Part shown: positions 45,255 to 53,286 of the stretch, one piece after another
How positions within the stretch are numbered: position 1 is the stretch's first letter
Layout: each line of letters begins with the position of its first letter
Notes under the pieces: model-generated
What the model saw: only the letters and a program-made list of their open reading frames with translations
What the model was told of the DNA's origin: nothing
The model's database searches: none
Position numbers and translations under genes: made by a program
Source: DASQMT01 sp963835735
GTDB taxonomy: Bacteria > Actinomycetota > Thermoleophilia > Solirubrobacterales > Solirubrobacteraceae
Assembly (NCBI GenBank): GCA_963835735.1
Contig: CAWIGP010000003.1
Coordinates: 186,001-250,000, forward strand
Direction: 5' to 3'
Length of the DNA: 64,000 nt

Positions 45255-45273
45255 GGCGCCGAACTCAAAAGCA

Positions 45274-46335
45274 ATGGAATCCGCATCCATTCCGGCACGA
45301 CCCACGCGCTCGCGCGGCGACGTCGTCCGCGAGTTCGTCTCCAGGTTCGGCCTGATCGCGATCCTGCTGATCCTCCCCGTCGCGTACGGGATCCAGGACC
45401 TGCAGGACGAAGGCGACCTGTCGCGGCTCGCCACCAACATCAAAGACGGGCTCTCGAACGGCGCCATCTGGGCGCTGATCGCCGTCGGCTACACGCTCGT
45501 CTACGGCATCATCGAGCTGATCAACTTCGCCCACGGCGACCTGTTCATGATCGGCAGCTTCGTGGCGTACGGGCTGATCGGGACGATCGGCCTGACCGTC
45601 GCCACCGGCGGCGCCGGGCTCTTCTTCGGACTGCTGCTGATCCTGCTCATCGCGATGGTCGCGTGCGGCAGCCTGAACGTGATGATCGAGCGGGTCGGCT
45701 ACCGACCATTGCGCAACGCGCCCAAGCTCGCGCCGTTGATCACGGCGGTCGGCTTCTCGTTCATCCTGCAGAACATCGGCCTGCTCTGGCTGGGCGGCTC
45801 GCATCGCGGCGTGCCCGACCTGATCGAGTCGCAGGAGCACCTCGTGACGATCCTGGGCGTCCCGATCACCCACGGCGACCTGCTCGCGCTCGTGGTGACC
45901 GTGCCGCTGTTCTTCTTCCTCGTGAACTTCATCGCCCGCTCGCGCATGGGCCGGGCCATGCGCGCGACGGCGCAGGATCCCCAGGCGGCGCGCCTGATGG
46001 GCATCAACGTCGACACGACGATCTCGACGACGTTCCTGTTAGGCGGCCTGATGGCCGGCGCGGCGGGCCTCGTCTACGCGCTCTACCAGACCGACGTGTG
46101 GTTCTTCTCCGGCTTCACGGCCGGCCTGATCGCGTTCACCGCCGCGGTGATGGGCGGGATCGGCAACCTCAAGGGCGCCATCCTCGGCGGCCTGATCATC
46201 GGCTGTATCCAGCAGATCTCCGACAACCGGATCGGCACCGAGTGGACGCCGGCGATCGTGTTCGCCTACCTCGTGCTGATCCTCGTGTTCCGGCCCCAGG
46301 GCCTGCTCGGCGAGGAGACGAGGGAGGCAGGATGA
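45274..46335 (+). CDS. livH: Branched-chain amino acid ABC transporter permease LivH
   Basis: A 353-residue membrane permease. After a basic N-terminal tail and one TM segment (about 25-45) it shows the LivH core: GAIWALIAVGYTLVYGIIELINFAHGDLFMIGSF, NVMIERVGYRPLRNAPKLAPLITAVGFSFILQN, SRMGRAMRATAQDPQAARLMGINVD (the EAA-like coupling loop) and GLIAFTAAVMGGIGNLKGAILGGLIIG. The start is set at the ATG 45274 because the alternative GTG (45223) lies before the stem-loop; this is not certain. The stop overlaps livM (ATGA). Confidence 0.92.
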   Translation: MESASIPARPTRSRGDVVREFVSRFGLIAILLILPVAYGIQDLQDEGDLSRLATNIKDGLSNGAIWALIAVGYTLVYGIIELINFAHGDLFMIGSFVAYGLIGTIGLTVATGGAGLFFGLLLILLIAMVACGSLNVMIERVGYRPLRNAPKLAPLITAVGFSFILQNIGLLWLGGSHRGVPDLIESQEHLVTILGVPITHGDLLALVVTVPLFFFLVNFIARSRMGRAMRATAQDPQAARLMGINVDTTISTTFLLGGLMAGAAGLVYALYQTDVWFFSGFTAGLIAFTAAVMGGIGNLKGAILGGLIIGCIQQISDNRIGTEWTPAIVFAYLVLILVFRPQGLLGEETREAG

Positions 46336-47514
46336 GCACGGCCTCAGCCGCTCGGTCACGCGGCGTCAAGCTGCCCCAGAAGGTCGGCGGGGTCCGCGTC
46401 GGCACGATCGCCACCGTCGTGGTCATCGCGTTCGCCATCCTGCTGCCGTTCTTCTACGACTCCGGCAGCGGGTTCATGAACGACGCGACCGTCGCCCTGG
46501 TCTACGTGGTGATGGCGCTCGGGCTGAACATCGTGGTCGGCTTCGCCGGGCTGCTCGATCTCGGTTACGTCGCGTTCTACGCGATCGGCGCCTACACGAT
46601 GGGCTGGCTCGGGTCGAGCTTCCTCAGCGACGCCAACATCCACATCGGCGTCGCCGAGCAGCTGTCAGAGCCAGCCGGGCATCCACCTCAACTGGCTGCT
46701 CATCCTCCCGATCGCGGCGTTCGTCACGGCGTCAGTCGGCGCGCTGCTCGGGTTCCCGACGCTGCGCCTGCGCGGCGACTACATCGCGATCGTCACGCTG
46801 GCGTTCGGCGAGATCATCGGCCGCATCGCGGTCAACTCGGACGAGGGCATCTTCGGCATCGGCAGCTTCAACTTCACCAACGGCCGCGCCGGCATCACCC
46901 CCGTCGACAAGATCGACATCCCGTTCGTCGATCGCTTCACGACGCTCAACCTCAGGCCGTGGTACTGGACGGCGCTCGCGCTCGCGCTCCTCGTCCTGTT
47001 CATCAACTTCCGGCTGCGCGACTCGCGCATCGGGCGTGCGTGGATCGCGATCCGCGAGGACGAGGTGGCCGCGATCAGCATGGGCATCCCGACCGTGCGG
47101 GTGAAGCTGCTCGCCTATGCCATGGGCGCGGCATTCGGCGGCATGGCCGGCACGTTCTTCGGCTCGTTCTACAACACGGTCAACGCCGACCAGTTCGAGT
47201 TCTCGTTCTCGATCTTCGTATTGGCGATGGTGATCCTCGGCGGGCTCGGCTCGATCTGGGGGGTGGTGCTGGGCGCGATCACGCTCTCGTTCATCAACAC
47301 GCGGCTCATACCTGACGTGTTGAACGACGTGCCGAGCAGGATCGGCCTGGACTTCGACCTCACCGAGCTGGGATTCGGCATCTTCGGCTTCCTGCTCGTG
47401 ATCATGATGGTCCTGCGACCACAGGGGCTGATACCCGAGAAACGCCACCAGGCGGAGTTCGCGGACGTCTTGGAAGAGCCGGAGCACGACGCAGTGCTGG
47501 AGACGCGCGCATGA
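46332..47514 (+). CDS. livM: Branched-chain amino acid ABC transporter permease LivM (apparent frameshift)
   Basis: The second permease, about 394 residues when repaired. The first part has NDATVALVYVVMALGLNIVVGFAGLLDLGYVAFYAIGAYTMGWL. After VAEQLS (about 46660) the frame shifts; the continuation PGIHLNWLLILPIAAF, then GFPTLRLRGDYIAIVTLAFGEIIGRI, SRIGRAWIAIREDEVAAISMGIPTVRVKLLAYAMGAAFGGMAG and ILGGLGSIWGVVLGA lies one frame over and runs to the stop at 47514. The break is at 46665-46676 in an AGAG run; two more bases would restore it. It overlaps livG (ATGA). Probably a sequence error, since the rest is intact. Confidence 0.9.
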
Positions 47515-48326
47515 GCACGCCCGAAGCGCAGGCGGAGCAGGATCGCCTCAACGCCGGCCCGGCTGTCCTCGAGACGCAGTACCTGACGAAGATCTTCGGC
47601 GGCCTCACGGCTGTCGACGGTGTCTCGTTCCGGGTCCCCCAGCGCTCGATCGTGTCGATCATCGGCCCGAACGGCGCCGGAAAGACGACGTTCTTCAACA
47701 TGCTCACGGGCCTGTACCGGCCGTCGCTGGGGAACGTCATCTTCGACGGCAAGAACGTGACGACGAAGCGCCCGGACCAGATCACGGCGCTCGGCGTCGC
47801 CCGCACGTTCCAGAACATCCGCCTGTTCGGCACGATGTCGGCGGTCGAGAACGTGCTGGTCGGTCAGCACGCGCGCTTGAAGGCGAGCGTGTTCGGCTCG
47901 ATCTTCCGGACCCCGCGAGTGCGACACGAGGAGCGCGACGGGCGCGCGAAGGCGCACGACCTGCTCACCTACGTCGGCGTCAGCGAGCGCCGCCACGACG
48001 ACGCCGCGTCGTATCTGTCCTACGGCGACCAGCGCCGGGTGGAGATCGCCCGCGCGCTGGCGTCGGACCCCAAGCTGCTCCTGCTCGACGAGCCGACCGC
48101 CGGCATGAACCCGCAGGAGTCCGAACAGCTGACCGGGTTCATGCGCAAGCTGCGCGACGACCGCGGCCTGGCGATCCTCCTGATCGAGCACGACATGAAA
48201 GTGGTGATGGGCGTCTCCGAGCAGGTAACGGTGCTCGACCACGGCGAGAAGATCGCCGAGGGCGAGCCGCAGGCCGTCCGGCACAACCCTCGGGTCGTCG
48301 AGGCCTACCTCGGGAAGCAGGGCTGA
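47511..48326 (+). CDS. livG: Branched-chain amino acid ABC transporter ATPase LivG
   Basis: A 271-residue ABC ATPase. It has Walker A IIGPNGAGKTTFFNMLTGLY, the LivG-specific LGVARTFQNIRLFGTMSAVENVLVGQHAR, signature ASYLSYGDQRRVEIARALA (LSYGDQ), Walker B LLLLDEPTAGMNPQE and switch His in LLIEHDMKVVM. It energises the LivH-LivM channel together with LivF, which follows 3 bases later. The start is the ATG overlapping the livM stop. Confidence 0.95.
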   Translation: MSTPEAQAEQDRLNAGPAVLETQYLTKIFGGLTAVDGVSFRVPQRSIVSIIGPNGAGKTTFFNMLTGLYRPSLGNVIFDGKNVTTKRPDQITALGVARTFQNIRLFGTMSAVENVLVGQHARLKASVFGSIFRTPRVRHEERDGRAKAHDLLTYVGVSERRHDDAASYLSYGDQRRVEIARALASDPKLLLLDEPTAGMNPQESEQLTGFMRKLRDDRGLAILLIEHDMKVVMGVSEQVTVLDHGEKIAEGEPQAVRHNPRVVEAYLGKQG

Positions 48327-48329
48327 GCC

Positions 48330-49040
48330 GTGGCGCCGCTGCTCGAGCTGACCGACGTCCGCACTTCCTACGGGTCGATCGAGGCGCTGAAGGGCATCTC
48401 GATCGCCGTGGAGGAGGGCGAGGTCGTCACGCTGATCGGTTCCAACGGGGCCGGCAAGTCGACCACGCTGCGCTCGATCTCCGGCCTCACGCCGCCGCGT
48501 AAGGGGTCGATCAAGTTCCGCGGCGAGGAGATCTCCACGACGCCTGCGCAGGAGATCGTGCGGCTGGGGATCTCGCAGTCGCCGGAGGGGCGGCGCTGCT
48601 TCCAGCGTATGAGCGTGCGCGAGAACCTGGAGCTCGGCGCGTACCTGCGCCGGGACGCCAACATCGCGGCCGACCTCGAGCGGGTGCTGGAGCTGTTCCC
48701 GCGCCTGCGCGAGCGCGAGAAGCAGAAGGCGGGCACGATGTCCGGCGGCGAGCAGCAGATGCTGGCGATGGGCCGGGCGCTGATGGCCGACCCGGCGCTG
48801 CTGCTGCTCGACGAGCCGTCGATGGGGCTGGCGCCGATCCTGGTCGACCGCATCTACGAGACCGTGCGCGAGATCAACAAGCAGGGCACGACGATCCTGC
48901 TCGTCGAGCAGAACGCGAACTACGCGCTCGACGTCTCCTCGCACGGCTACGTGCTGGAGACCGGCCGGGTCGTGCTCGCCGACAAGTCCGATGCGCTGCG
49001 CGAGAATCCGGAGGTCCAGAATGCCTACCTGGGGACGTAG
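48330..49040 (+). CDS. livF: Branched-chain amino acid ABC transporter ATPase LivF
   Basis: A 236-residue ABC ATPase, the second of the pair. It has Walker A LIGSNGAGKSTTLRSISGL, GISQSPEGRRCFQRMSVRENLELGAYLR (LivF type), signature GTMSGGEQQMLAMGRALMA, Walker B LLLLDEPSMGLAPI and switch His replaced in the usual LivF way by LLVEQNANYAL. It completes livKHMGF. The start is the GTG at 48330. Confidence 0.95.
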   Translation: MAPLLELTDVRTSYGSIEALKGISIAVEEGEVVTLIGSNGAGKSTTLRSISGLTPPRKGSIKFRGEEISTTPAQEIVRLGISQSPEGRRCFQRMSVRENLELGAYLRRDANIAADLERVLELFPRLREREKQKAGTMSGGEQQMLAMGRALMADPALLLLDEPSMGLAPILVDRIYETVREINKQGTTILLVEQNANYALDVSSHGYVLETGRVVLADKSDALRENPEVQNAYLGT

Positions 49041-49043
49041 CGG

Positions 49044-49325
49044 ATGACCGTCTTCGCACTGCTCGGCTCGACCGCGCTGTGGCTGCTTTACGCCTGGCTT
49101 GCGTCGGCGATCATCGCGTCGTACCTGTCCGGCCGCAAAGGCTACGGCGAGCGCGTCGGGCTCGCGTTCGGGCTGCTCCTCAACGCGATCGGCGTCGTGA
49201 TCTGGCTGATCGTGCCGCCCAAGGCCGACTCGCTGTGGAAGAAGGTCGGCCCGTTCGGCCGCGGTCGGCGGCGAAAGCCGGCGGCGCCGCCCGACGACGC
49301 CGGCGCGACGCCTCCACCGGCCTAG
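49044..49325 (+). CDS. Small two-TM membrane protein, unknown function
   Basis: A 93-residue protein: two hydrophobic segments (about 3-27 and 38-58: GLAFGLLLNAIGVVIWLIVPP) separated by SGRKGYGERV, then a basic and Pro/Ala-rich cytoplasmic tail. The pattern, with a short glycine-rich loop and two helices, resembles small superinfection-immunity-like or phospholipase D N-terminal-like membrane domains, but no family can be claimed. It starts 3 bases after livF, so it is probably the last gene of the liv unit. It is convergent with the zinc-ribbon gene (4-base overlap). Confidence 0.65.
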   Translation: MTVFALLGSTALWLLYAWLASAIIASYLSGRKGYGERVGLAFGLLLNAIGVVIWLIVPPKADSLWKKVGPFGRGRRRKPAAPPDDAGATPPPA

Positions 49326-50092
49326 CCGGGGCCGGCGGGGTCGCGGCAGGGAGCCGGCACCGGCACGGACACCAGGACGCTGCCGCCCTCGCCGGCGCGG
49401 GGCGTGACCTTGCACCAGACGTAGGAGTCGCGGCGGTAGTCGATCACCAGCCAGAACGGGTGCCCGAACACCGCCGTGCGCTGGTTGCCCTCGAGCTTCG
49501 AAATGTAGGCGACGCAGTCGTAGCGGCCGGCCGGGGTGGCGGGGTCGTTCTCGGCCGCGCGCCGGGCGTCGGTCTCTGGGAAGACGTCGCACTGCGTGCC
49601 CTTGATGTCACCGTCCAGCGTGCCGGCGGCGACGCGCTTGCGCGCATCCTCGGTCATCAGGGCCTCCGCGCGCGTCAGCAGCCGCGCCCGGTGGGCGAGC
49701 GCGTCCTCGCCGGCGGCCGCGGCGGGGCCGTCGGCGCGTACCGGGACGGCGTCGCGCACCTGGCGCGCGCGCTCGGCCTCGCGCAGCTGCGCCTGGCGCT
49801 GCTCGGCGCGCTCGCGCTCGCTTGCCGCGTCGTCGCGCAGGCCGCCGATCACCGGGACGGCGATCGCGGCGACGACGAGCACGACTCCGCCCGCGAGCAG
49901 CAGCGCGCGCCACGGGATCCGCCGCGGCGCGCGCGCGGTCAGGTCGGCGCCGCAGTTCGAGCACCGTCGCCCTCCTTCGCGCTGGACGGCGCCGCAGGCC
50001 GGGCAGCGGCGTTCGCGCGGCGCCAGCGCCGCGGCGACGTCCTCGCGCTGCGACTCGCGCGCCTGCGCCCAGCGATCCTCGGTGTCGCTCAT
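49322..50092 (-). CDS. Zinc-ribbon membrane protein, unknown function
   Basis: A 256-residue protein. An N-terminal zinc ribbon of the CPACG-x(10)-CSNCG form (CPACGAVQREGGRRCSNCG, about 30-48) is followed by one TM helix (about 62-84), a coiled-coil-like Glu/Arg/Ala stretch (about 90-120) and an extracytoplasmic domain with CDVFPETDARRAAENDPATPAGRYDCVAYISK, whose two Cys may form a disulfide. No known family beyond this layout. The start is the ATG at 50092. It shares a 30-base divergent promoter region with a MarR gene, which probably controls it. Confidence 0.7.
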   Translation of the reverse strand: MSDTEDRWAQARESQREDVAAALAPRERRCPACGAVQREGGRRCSNCGADLTARAPRRIPWRALLLAGGVVLVVAAIAVPVIGGLRDDAASERERAEQRQAQLREAERARQVRDAVPVRADGPAAAAGEDALAHRARLLTRAEALMTEDARKRVAAGTLDGDIKGTQCDVFPETDARRAAENDPATPAGRYDCVAYISKLEGNQRTAVFGHPFWLVIDYRRDSYVWCKVTPRAGEGGSVLVSVPVPAPCRDPAGPG

Positions 50093-50100
50093 GTGCGTCA

Positions 50101-50112
50101 AGCATATATGCT
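50101..50112. promoter_or_regulatory. Palindromic divergent promoter/operator (zinc-ribbon gene and marR)
   Basis: AGCATATATGCT is a perfect 12-base palindrome. It holds TATGCT on each strand: 10 bases before the MarR ATG (50123) and 8 before the zinc-ribbon ATG (50092). Short outer arms ATGTG and CACAT extend the symmetry. It could be both a two-way -10 element and a MarR operator. Confidence 0.55.
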
Positions 50113-50122
50113 TTCGGCACAC

Positions 50123-50653
50123 ATGGACCACGACCTCAACGTCGTCGGGGCGCTCGTGGTCGCGCTCGGCGATCGCCTGCGCGACGCGACCGAGGACGCG
50201 GCGGGAATGAGCGGCCCGCTGCCGGCGGCCCTGGCGTCGCTGCGCGAGTGGGCCGGAGGGCGCACCGTCGACACGCTGGCGGGCGGGCTGCGGCTGAGCC
50301 ACTCCCGCACGGTGCGGGTGATCGACCGGCTGGAGGCGGAGGGGCTGGCGGTGCGCGAGCGCGACCCGGCCGACGGGCGCGGCGTGCTCGTCCGCCTGAC
50401 GCCCGCCGGCGAGCGCACGGCCACGGCGGTGCTCGCCGCGCGCGAGGCGGTGCTGACCGCTGCGCTGCACGGGCTCGCGCCGCGCGAGCGGCGCCGGCTT
50501 GCCGCGCTCGTCGAACGCGCTCTGGGCGAGCTGACCACCGGACGCCGCTCGGCGGGCGCCAACTGCCGCCTGTGCGACAGCGGCGCGTGCGGGCACTACG
50601 AGGGCCGCTGCCCGGTCACGCGGGCGGCCGACGCCGCGGAAGCCGCCGCCTAA
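50123..50653 (+). CDS. MarR family regulator with C-terminal cysteine cluster
   Basis: A 176-residue winged-helix regulator: DTLAGGLRLSHSRTVRVIDRLEAEGLAVRERDPADGRGVLVRLTPAGE is the recognition helix and wing. The C terminus has four Cys (CRLCDSGACGHYEGRC), spaced C-x2-C-x4-C-x7-C, a pattern that recurs in some actinobacterial MarR proteins and could bind metal or sense redox state. The start is the ATG at 50123, ten bases after the promoter palindrome; the ATG at 50108 would lie inside the palindrome. It overlaps the end of the opposite small gene by 4 bases. Confidence 0.82.
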   Translation: MDHDLNVVGALVVALGDRLRDATEDAAGMSGPLPAALASLREWAGGRTVDTLAGGLRLSHSRTVRVIDRLEAEGLAVRERDPADGRGVLVRLTPAGERTATAVLAAREAVLTAALHGLAPRERRRLAALVERALGELTTGRRSAGANCRLCDSGACGHYEGRCPVTRAADAAEAAA

Positions 50654-50814
50654 TCAGGCGGCGGCGACGCTCCGTCGCCGTCGTCGTCCCACACGAGCGG
50701 CTCAAGATCATGAGCGAGCAGCCGGCGGGCCGGCGGATCGTCGTCGGGGCGGTTCGGCGATACCGGCTGGTTGTCCTGCTGGGACCGCTCTACGCGGATG
50801 TCGAAATGGCTCAT
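50650..50814 (-). CDS. Small hypothetical protein, 54 residues
   Basis: Reads MSHFDIRVERSQQDNQPVSP, then a polar, acidic, proline-rich remainder ending DGDGASPPPD. No family recognised. Support comes from a TAGCGT box 7 bases before the ATG, the same hexamer and spacing as at comEA, polA and the IclR gene, and from the lack of overlap with other genes apart from four bases at the end. It may still be spurious. Confidence 0.45.
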   Translation of the reverse strand: MSHFDIRVERSQQDNQPVSPNRPDDDPPARRLLAHDLEPLVWDDDGDGASPPPD

Positions 50815-50821
50815 GAGGGGC

Positions 50822-50827
50822 ACGCTA
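50822..50827 (-). promoter_or_regulatory. TAnnnT -10 box of the 54-residue gene
   Basis: TAGCGT on the minus strand, 7 bases before the ATG at 50814. Confidence 0.4.
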
Positions 50828-50887
50828 GCGGCTCTTCGGAGCCCTGTGTGCAGGTTCCTGCCTGCATACAAGTACACAACCTAAAGA

Positions 50888-50898
50888 GGGACAGTCCC
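50888..50898. repeat. GGGAC-A-GTCCC inverted repeat
   Basis: A small perfect inverted repeat 4 bases upstream of the TIGR01777 gene's stop end, within AAACGGGGACTGTCCCTCTT read on the minus strand. Possible short terminator for the minus-strand unit or a dispersed intergenic motif. Confidence 0.4.
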
Positions 50899-50901
50899 CG
50901 T

Positions 50902-51801
50902 TTACGTTGCGGATCTGAGCGCCTCGTCGAGGTCCGGATGCGCGTAGGTGAAACCCAGCGCCAGGGCGCGTTCCGGGACGGCGCGGCGGCCTTGCACGAC
51001 TATCTCGGCCATCTCGCCGTAGAGCAGCCGGATCGCGAACGCGGGCACCGGCGCGAACGCGGGCCGGTGCAGCGCGCGGCCGAGCGCGCGCGAGAACTCC
51101 GCGTTCGTCGGCGGCTCGGGCGCCGCCGCGTTCACCGGCCCGCTCCAGTCCGTCCCGTCGAGCGCGGCCACGTACATGCGGACGATGTCGTCGAGGTGGA
51201 TCCATGGCAGGTACTGGCGGCCGCCCGCGACCGGCCCGCCGATGCCCAGCCGGAAGAACGGCAGCATCTTCGCCAGCGCCCCGCCGTGCTTGTCGAGCAC
51301 GACGGCGTTCCGGAGTCGCACGACGCGCACGTCGAGCTCCTCCGCCGCGGCCGCCTCGCGCTCCCACGCGACGCAGACCTCGGCGAGGAAGCTGTCGCCC
51401 GCCGGCTCCTGCTCGTTCACGCGCTCGTCGCCGCGCGCGCCGTAGTAGTCGATGCCGGATGCCGACACGAGCGCGGCCGGCCGCGGCTCGGCCGCGCGGA
51501 TGCCCGCGACGAGGTTGCGCGTGCCGAGCTCGCGGGACGCCCGCACGCGCCGCTTGACGTCCTCGTTCCAGCGCTGGGCGAGGTTCTCGCCGGCGAGGTG
51601 CACCACGCCGTCGCGTCCGGCCAGAGCGTCGGCCGGCGCGGGCTCGGACTCCGGCTGCCAGCCGGTCGCGTCCACGCCGAGCGCCGCCCCGGCCCGCTCC
51701 GGATTCCGCGACAGCGCCGTCACCTCGTCGCCCCGCTCGCGCAGCGCGCGGACGAGCCGCGTCCCGATCAGGCCGGTCGCACCGGTGACGGTGACCCTCA
51801 C
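50902..51801 (-). CDS. TIGR01777 family NAD(P)-dependent epimerase-like protein
   Basis: A 299-residue extended short-chain dehydrogenase fold (YfcH or SDR39U1 type). The NADP loop is VTVTGATGLIGTRLVRALRERGDEVTALSRNPE, and the family segments DGVVHLAGENLAQRWNEDVKRRVRASRELGT, LVSASGIDYYGARGDE (YxxxK partly replaced) and PWIHLDDIVRMYVAALDGTDWSGPVNAAAPEPPTNAEFSRALG are present, plus the C-terminal DUF1731 part (FAIRLLYGEMAEIVVQGRRAVPERALALGFTYAHPDLDEAL). The substrate is unknown. The start is the GTG at 51801 overlapping the malic enzyme stop. Confidence 0.87.
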   Translation of the reverse strand: MRVTVTGATGLIGTRLVRALRERGDEVTALSRNPERAGAALGVDATGWQPESEPAPADALAGRDGVVHLAGENLAQRWNEDVKRRVRASRELGTRNLVAGIRAAEPRPAALVSASGIDYYGARGDERVNEQEPAGDSFLAEVCVAWEREAAAAEELDVRVVRLRNAVVLDKHGGALAKMLPFFRLGIGGPVAGGRQYLPWIHLDDIVRMYVAALDGTDWSGPVNAAAPEPPTNAEFSRALGRALHRPAFAPVPAFAIRLLYGEMAEIVVQGRRAVPERALALGFTYAHPDLDEALRSAT

Positions 51802-53270
51802 GAGCGGACTGCGCGGAACTCGGTCGTGTCGCCCTCCGCATAGCCGAACTCGCCGGGGTCGGCCTCCGCCCAGCCGCTGCTGCGCGCCTCGCGCGCGACG
51901 GCGTCGGCGACGGCGGGGGCGACGGCGCGGTTGAACGCGGACGGGATCACGTAGTCCTCGCGCAGCTCGTCGTCGCCGACGATCGCGGCGATCCCATGCG
52001 CCGCCGCCATCTTCATGGCCTCGGTGATCTCTCGCGCGCGCACGTCGAGCGCGCCGCGGAAGATGCCGGGAAAGCACAGCACGTTGTTGATCTGGTTGGG
52101 GTAGTCGGAGCGGCCGGTGGCGATCACGCGCGCATACGGAGCGGCCTCCTCCGGCGTCACCTCGGGAATCGGGTTGGCCATCGCGAACACCACGGCATCG
52201 GGCGCCATCCCGGCCAGCGCCTCGGCGGGCATGACGCGCGCGCCGGACAAGCCGACGAACAGGTCGGCGCCCTCGATCACCTCGGCCGGCGAGCCGGAGC
52301 GGCCGTCCCGGTTCGTCTCGTCGGCCAGCCAGCGCTTGGTGGGCGGCAGCGATTCGTAGTCCGCGCGGCCGCGGTGCAGCGCACCGCGCGAGTCGCACCC
52401 GATCACGTCGCGCACGCCGGCCTCGACGAGGATCTTCGCGACCGCGATCCCGGCCGCGCCGACCCCGACGATCAGCGCTCGCACGTCCTCGATCCGCCGG
52501 CCCGTGAGCTTGCACGCGTTCAGCAGCGCGGCCAGCGTGACGACCGCGGTGCCGTGCTGGTCGTCGTGGAACACGGGGATCGGCAGGTCGGCCTTCAGGC
52601 GATCCTCGATCTCGAAGCAGCGCGGCGCGCTGATGTCCTCGAGGTTGATGCCGCCGAAGCCGGGGGCGATCGCGGTCACGGTCGCGACGATCGCGTCGAC
52701 GTCCTTGGTGTCCAGGCAGATCGGGAACGCGTCGACGCCGGCGAACTCCTTGAACAGCATCGCCTTGCCCTCCATCACGGGCATGGCGGCGGCCGGGCCG
52801 ATGTCGCCGAGGCCGAGCACCGCGGTGCCGTCGCTGACCACCGCGACCGTGTTGCGCTTGATCGTGTACCGGAACGCCTTGTCGTGATCGGCTGCGATCG
52901 CCGAGCAGACGCGCGCGACGCCGGGCGTGTACGCCATGCTCAGGTCGTCAGCGGTGCGCAACTGGTGCTTGAGCCGCACCTCGAGCTTGCCGCCGACGTG
53001 CATGCCCAGCGTGCGGTCCGACCAGTCGAGCACCTCGGCCCCGTCGACGCCGCGGACCGCCTTGACGATCCCGCGCTCGTGCTCCTCGTCGGCCGCGTCG
53101 ACGGTCAGGTCGCGGATCGTGTGCTCGCGCGTGAGCTCGACGAGCTCGATGTCGCCGATCGTCCCGCCCGCCTCGCCGATCGCGGTCGCGACGCGGCCCA
53201 GCATGCCCGGCCGGTGGTCGATCCGTACGCGCAGCGTGAGCGAGAACTGGGCGGAGGTGGTCGGCGCCAC
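51798..53270 (-). CDS. NAD-dependent malic enzyme with N-terminal ACT domain
   Basis: A 490-residue enzyme that converts malate to pyruvate and CO2. The N-terminal ACT domain (about 8-85: TLRVRIDHRPGMLGRVATAIGEAGGTIGDIELVE) suggests amino acid control. The malic domains follow: LSMAYTPGVARVCSAIA, VVSDGTAVLGLGDIGPAAAMPVMEGKAMLFKEFAGVDAFPICLDT, GGINLEDISAPRCFEIEDRL, PVFHDDQHGTAVV and the NAD loop VGVGAAGIAVAKIL. The start is the GTG at 53270, ten bases after a TAGCCT box. It is co-directional with the nitrilase-like gene upstream and overlaps the epimerase gene downstream (GTGA). Confidence 0.95.
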   Translation of the reverse strand: MAPTTSAQFSLTLRVRIDHRPGMLGRVATAIGEAGGTIGDIELVELTREHTIRDLTVDAADEEHERGIVKAVRGVDGAEVLDWSDRTLGMHVGGKLEVRLKHQLRTADDLSMAYTPGVARVCSAIAADHDKAFRYTIKRNTVAVVSDGTAVLGLGDIGPAAAMPVMEGKAMLFKEFAGVDAFPICLDTKDVDAIVATVTAIAPGFGGINLEDISAPRCFEIEDRLKADLPIPVFHDDQHGTAVVTLAALLNACKLTGRRIEDVRALIVGVGAAGIAVAKILVEAGVRDVIGCDSRGALHRGRADYESLPPTKRWLADETNRDGRSGSPAEVIEGADLFVGLSGARVMPAEALAGMAPDAVVFAMANPIPEVTPEEAAPYARVIATGRSDYPNQINNVLCFPGIFRGALDVRAREITEAMKMAAAHGIAAIVGDDELREDYVIPSAFNRAVAPAVADAVAREARSSGWAEADPGEFGYAEGDTTEFRAVRS

Positions 53271-53286
53271 GGCGCGGCGGAGGCTA

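Noticed and set aside
45223..45273. GTG at 45223 as the livH start
   Set aside because: It would place the strong livK-livH stem-loop in the coding region and add a tail unlike other LivH proteins; not fully excluded.
47065..47514. A separate small permease gene starting MAAISMGIP
   Set aside because: It is the C-terminal part of LivM after the frameshift near 46670.
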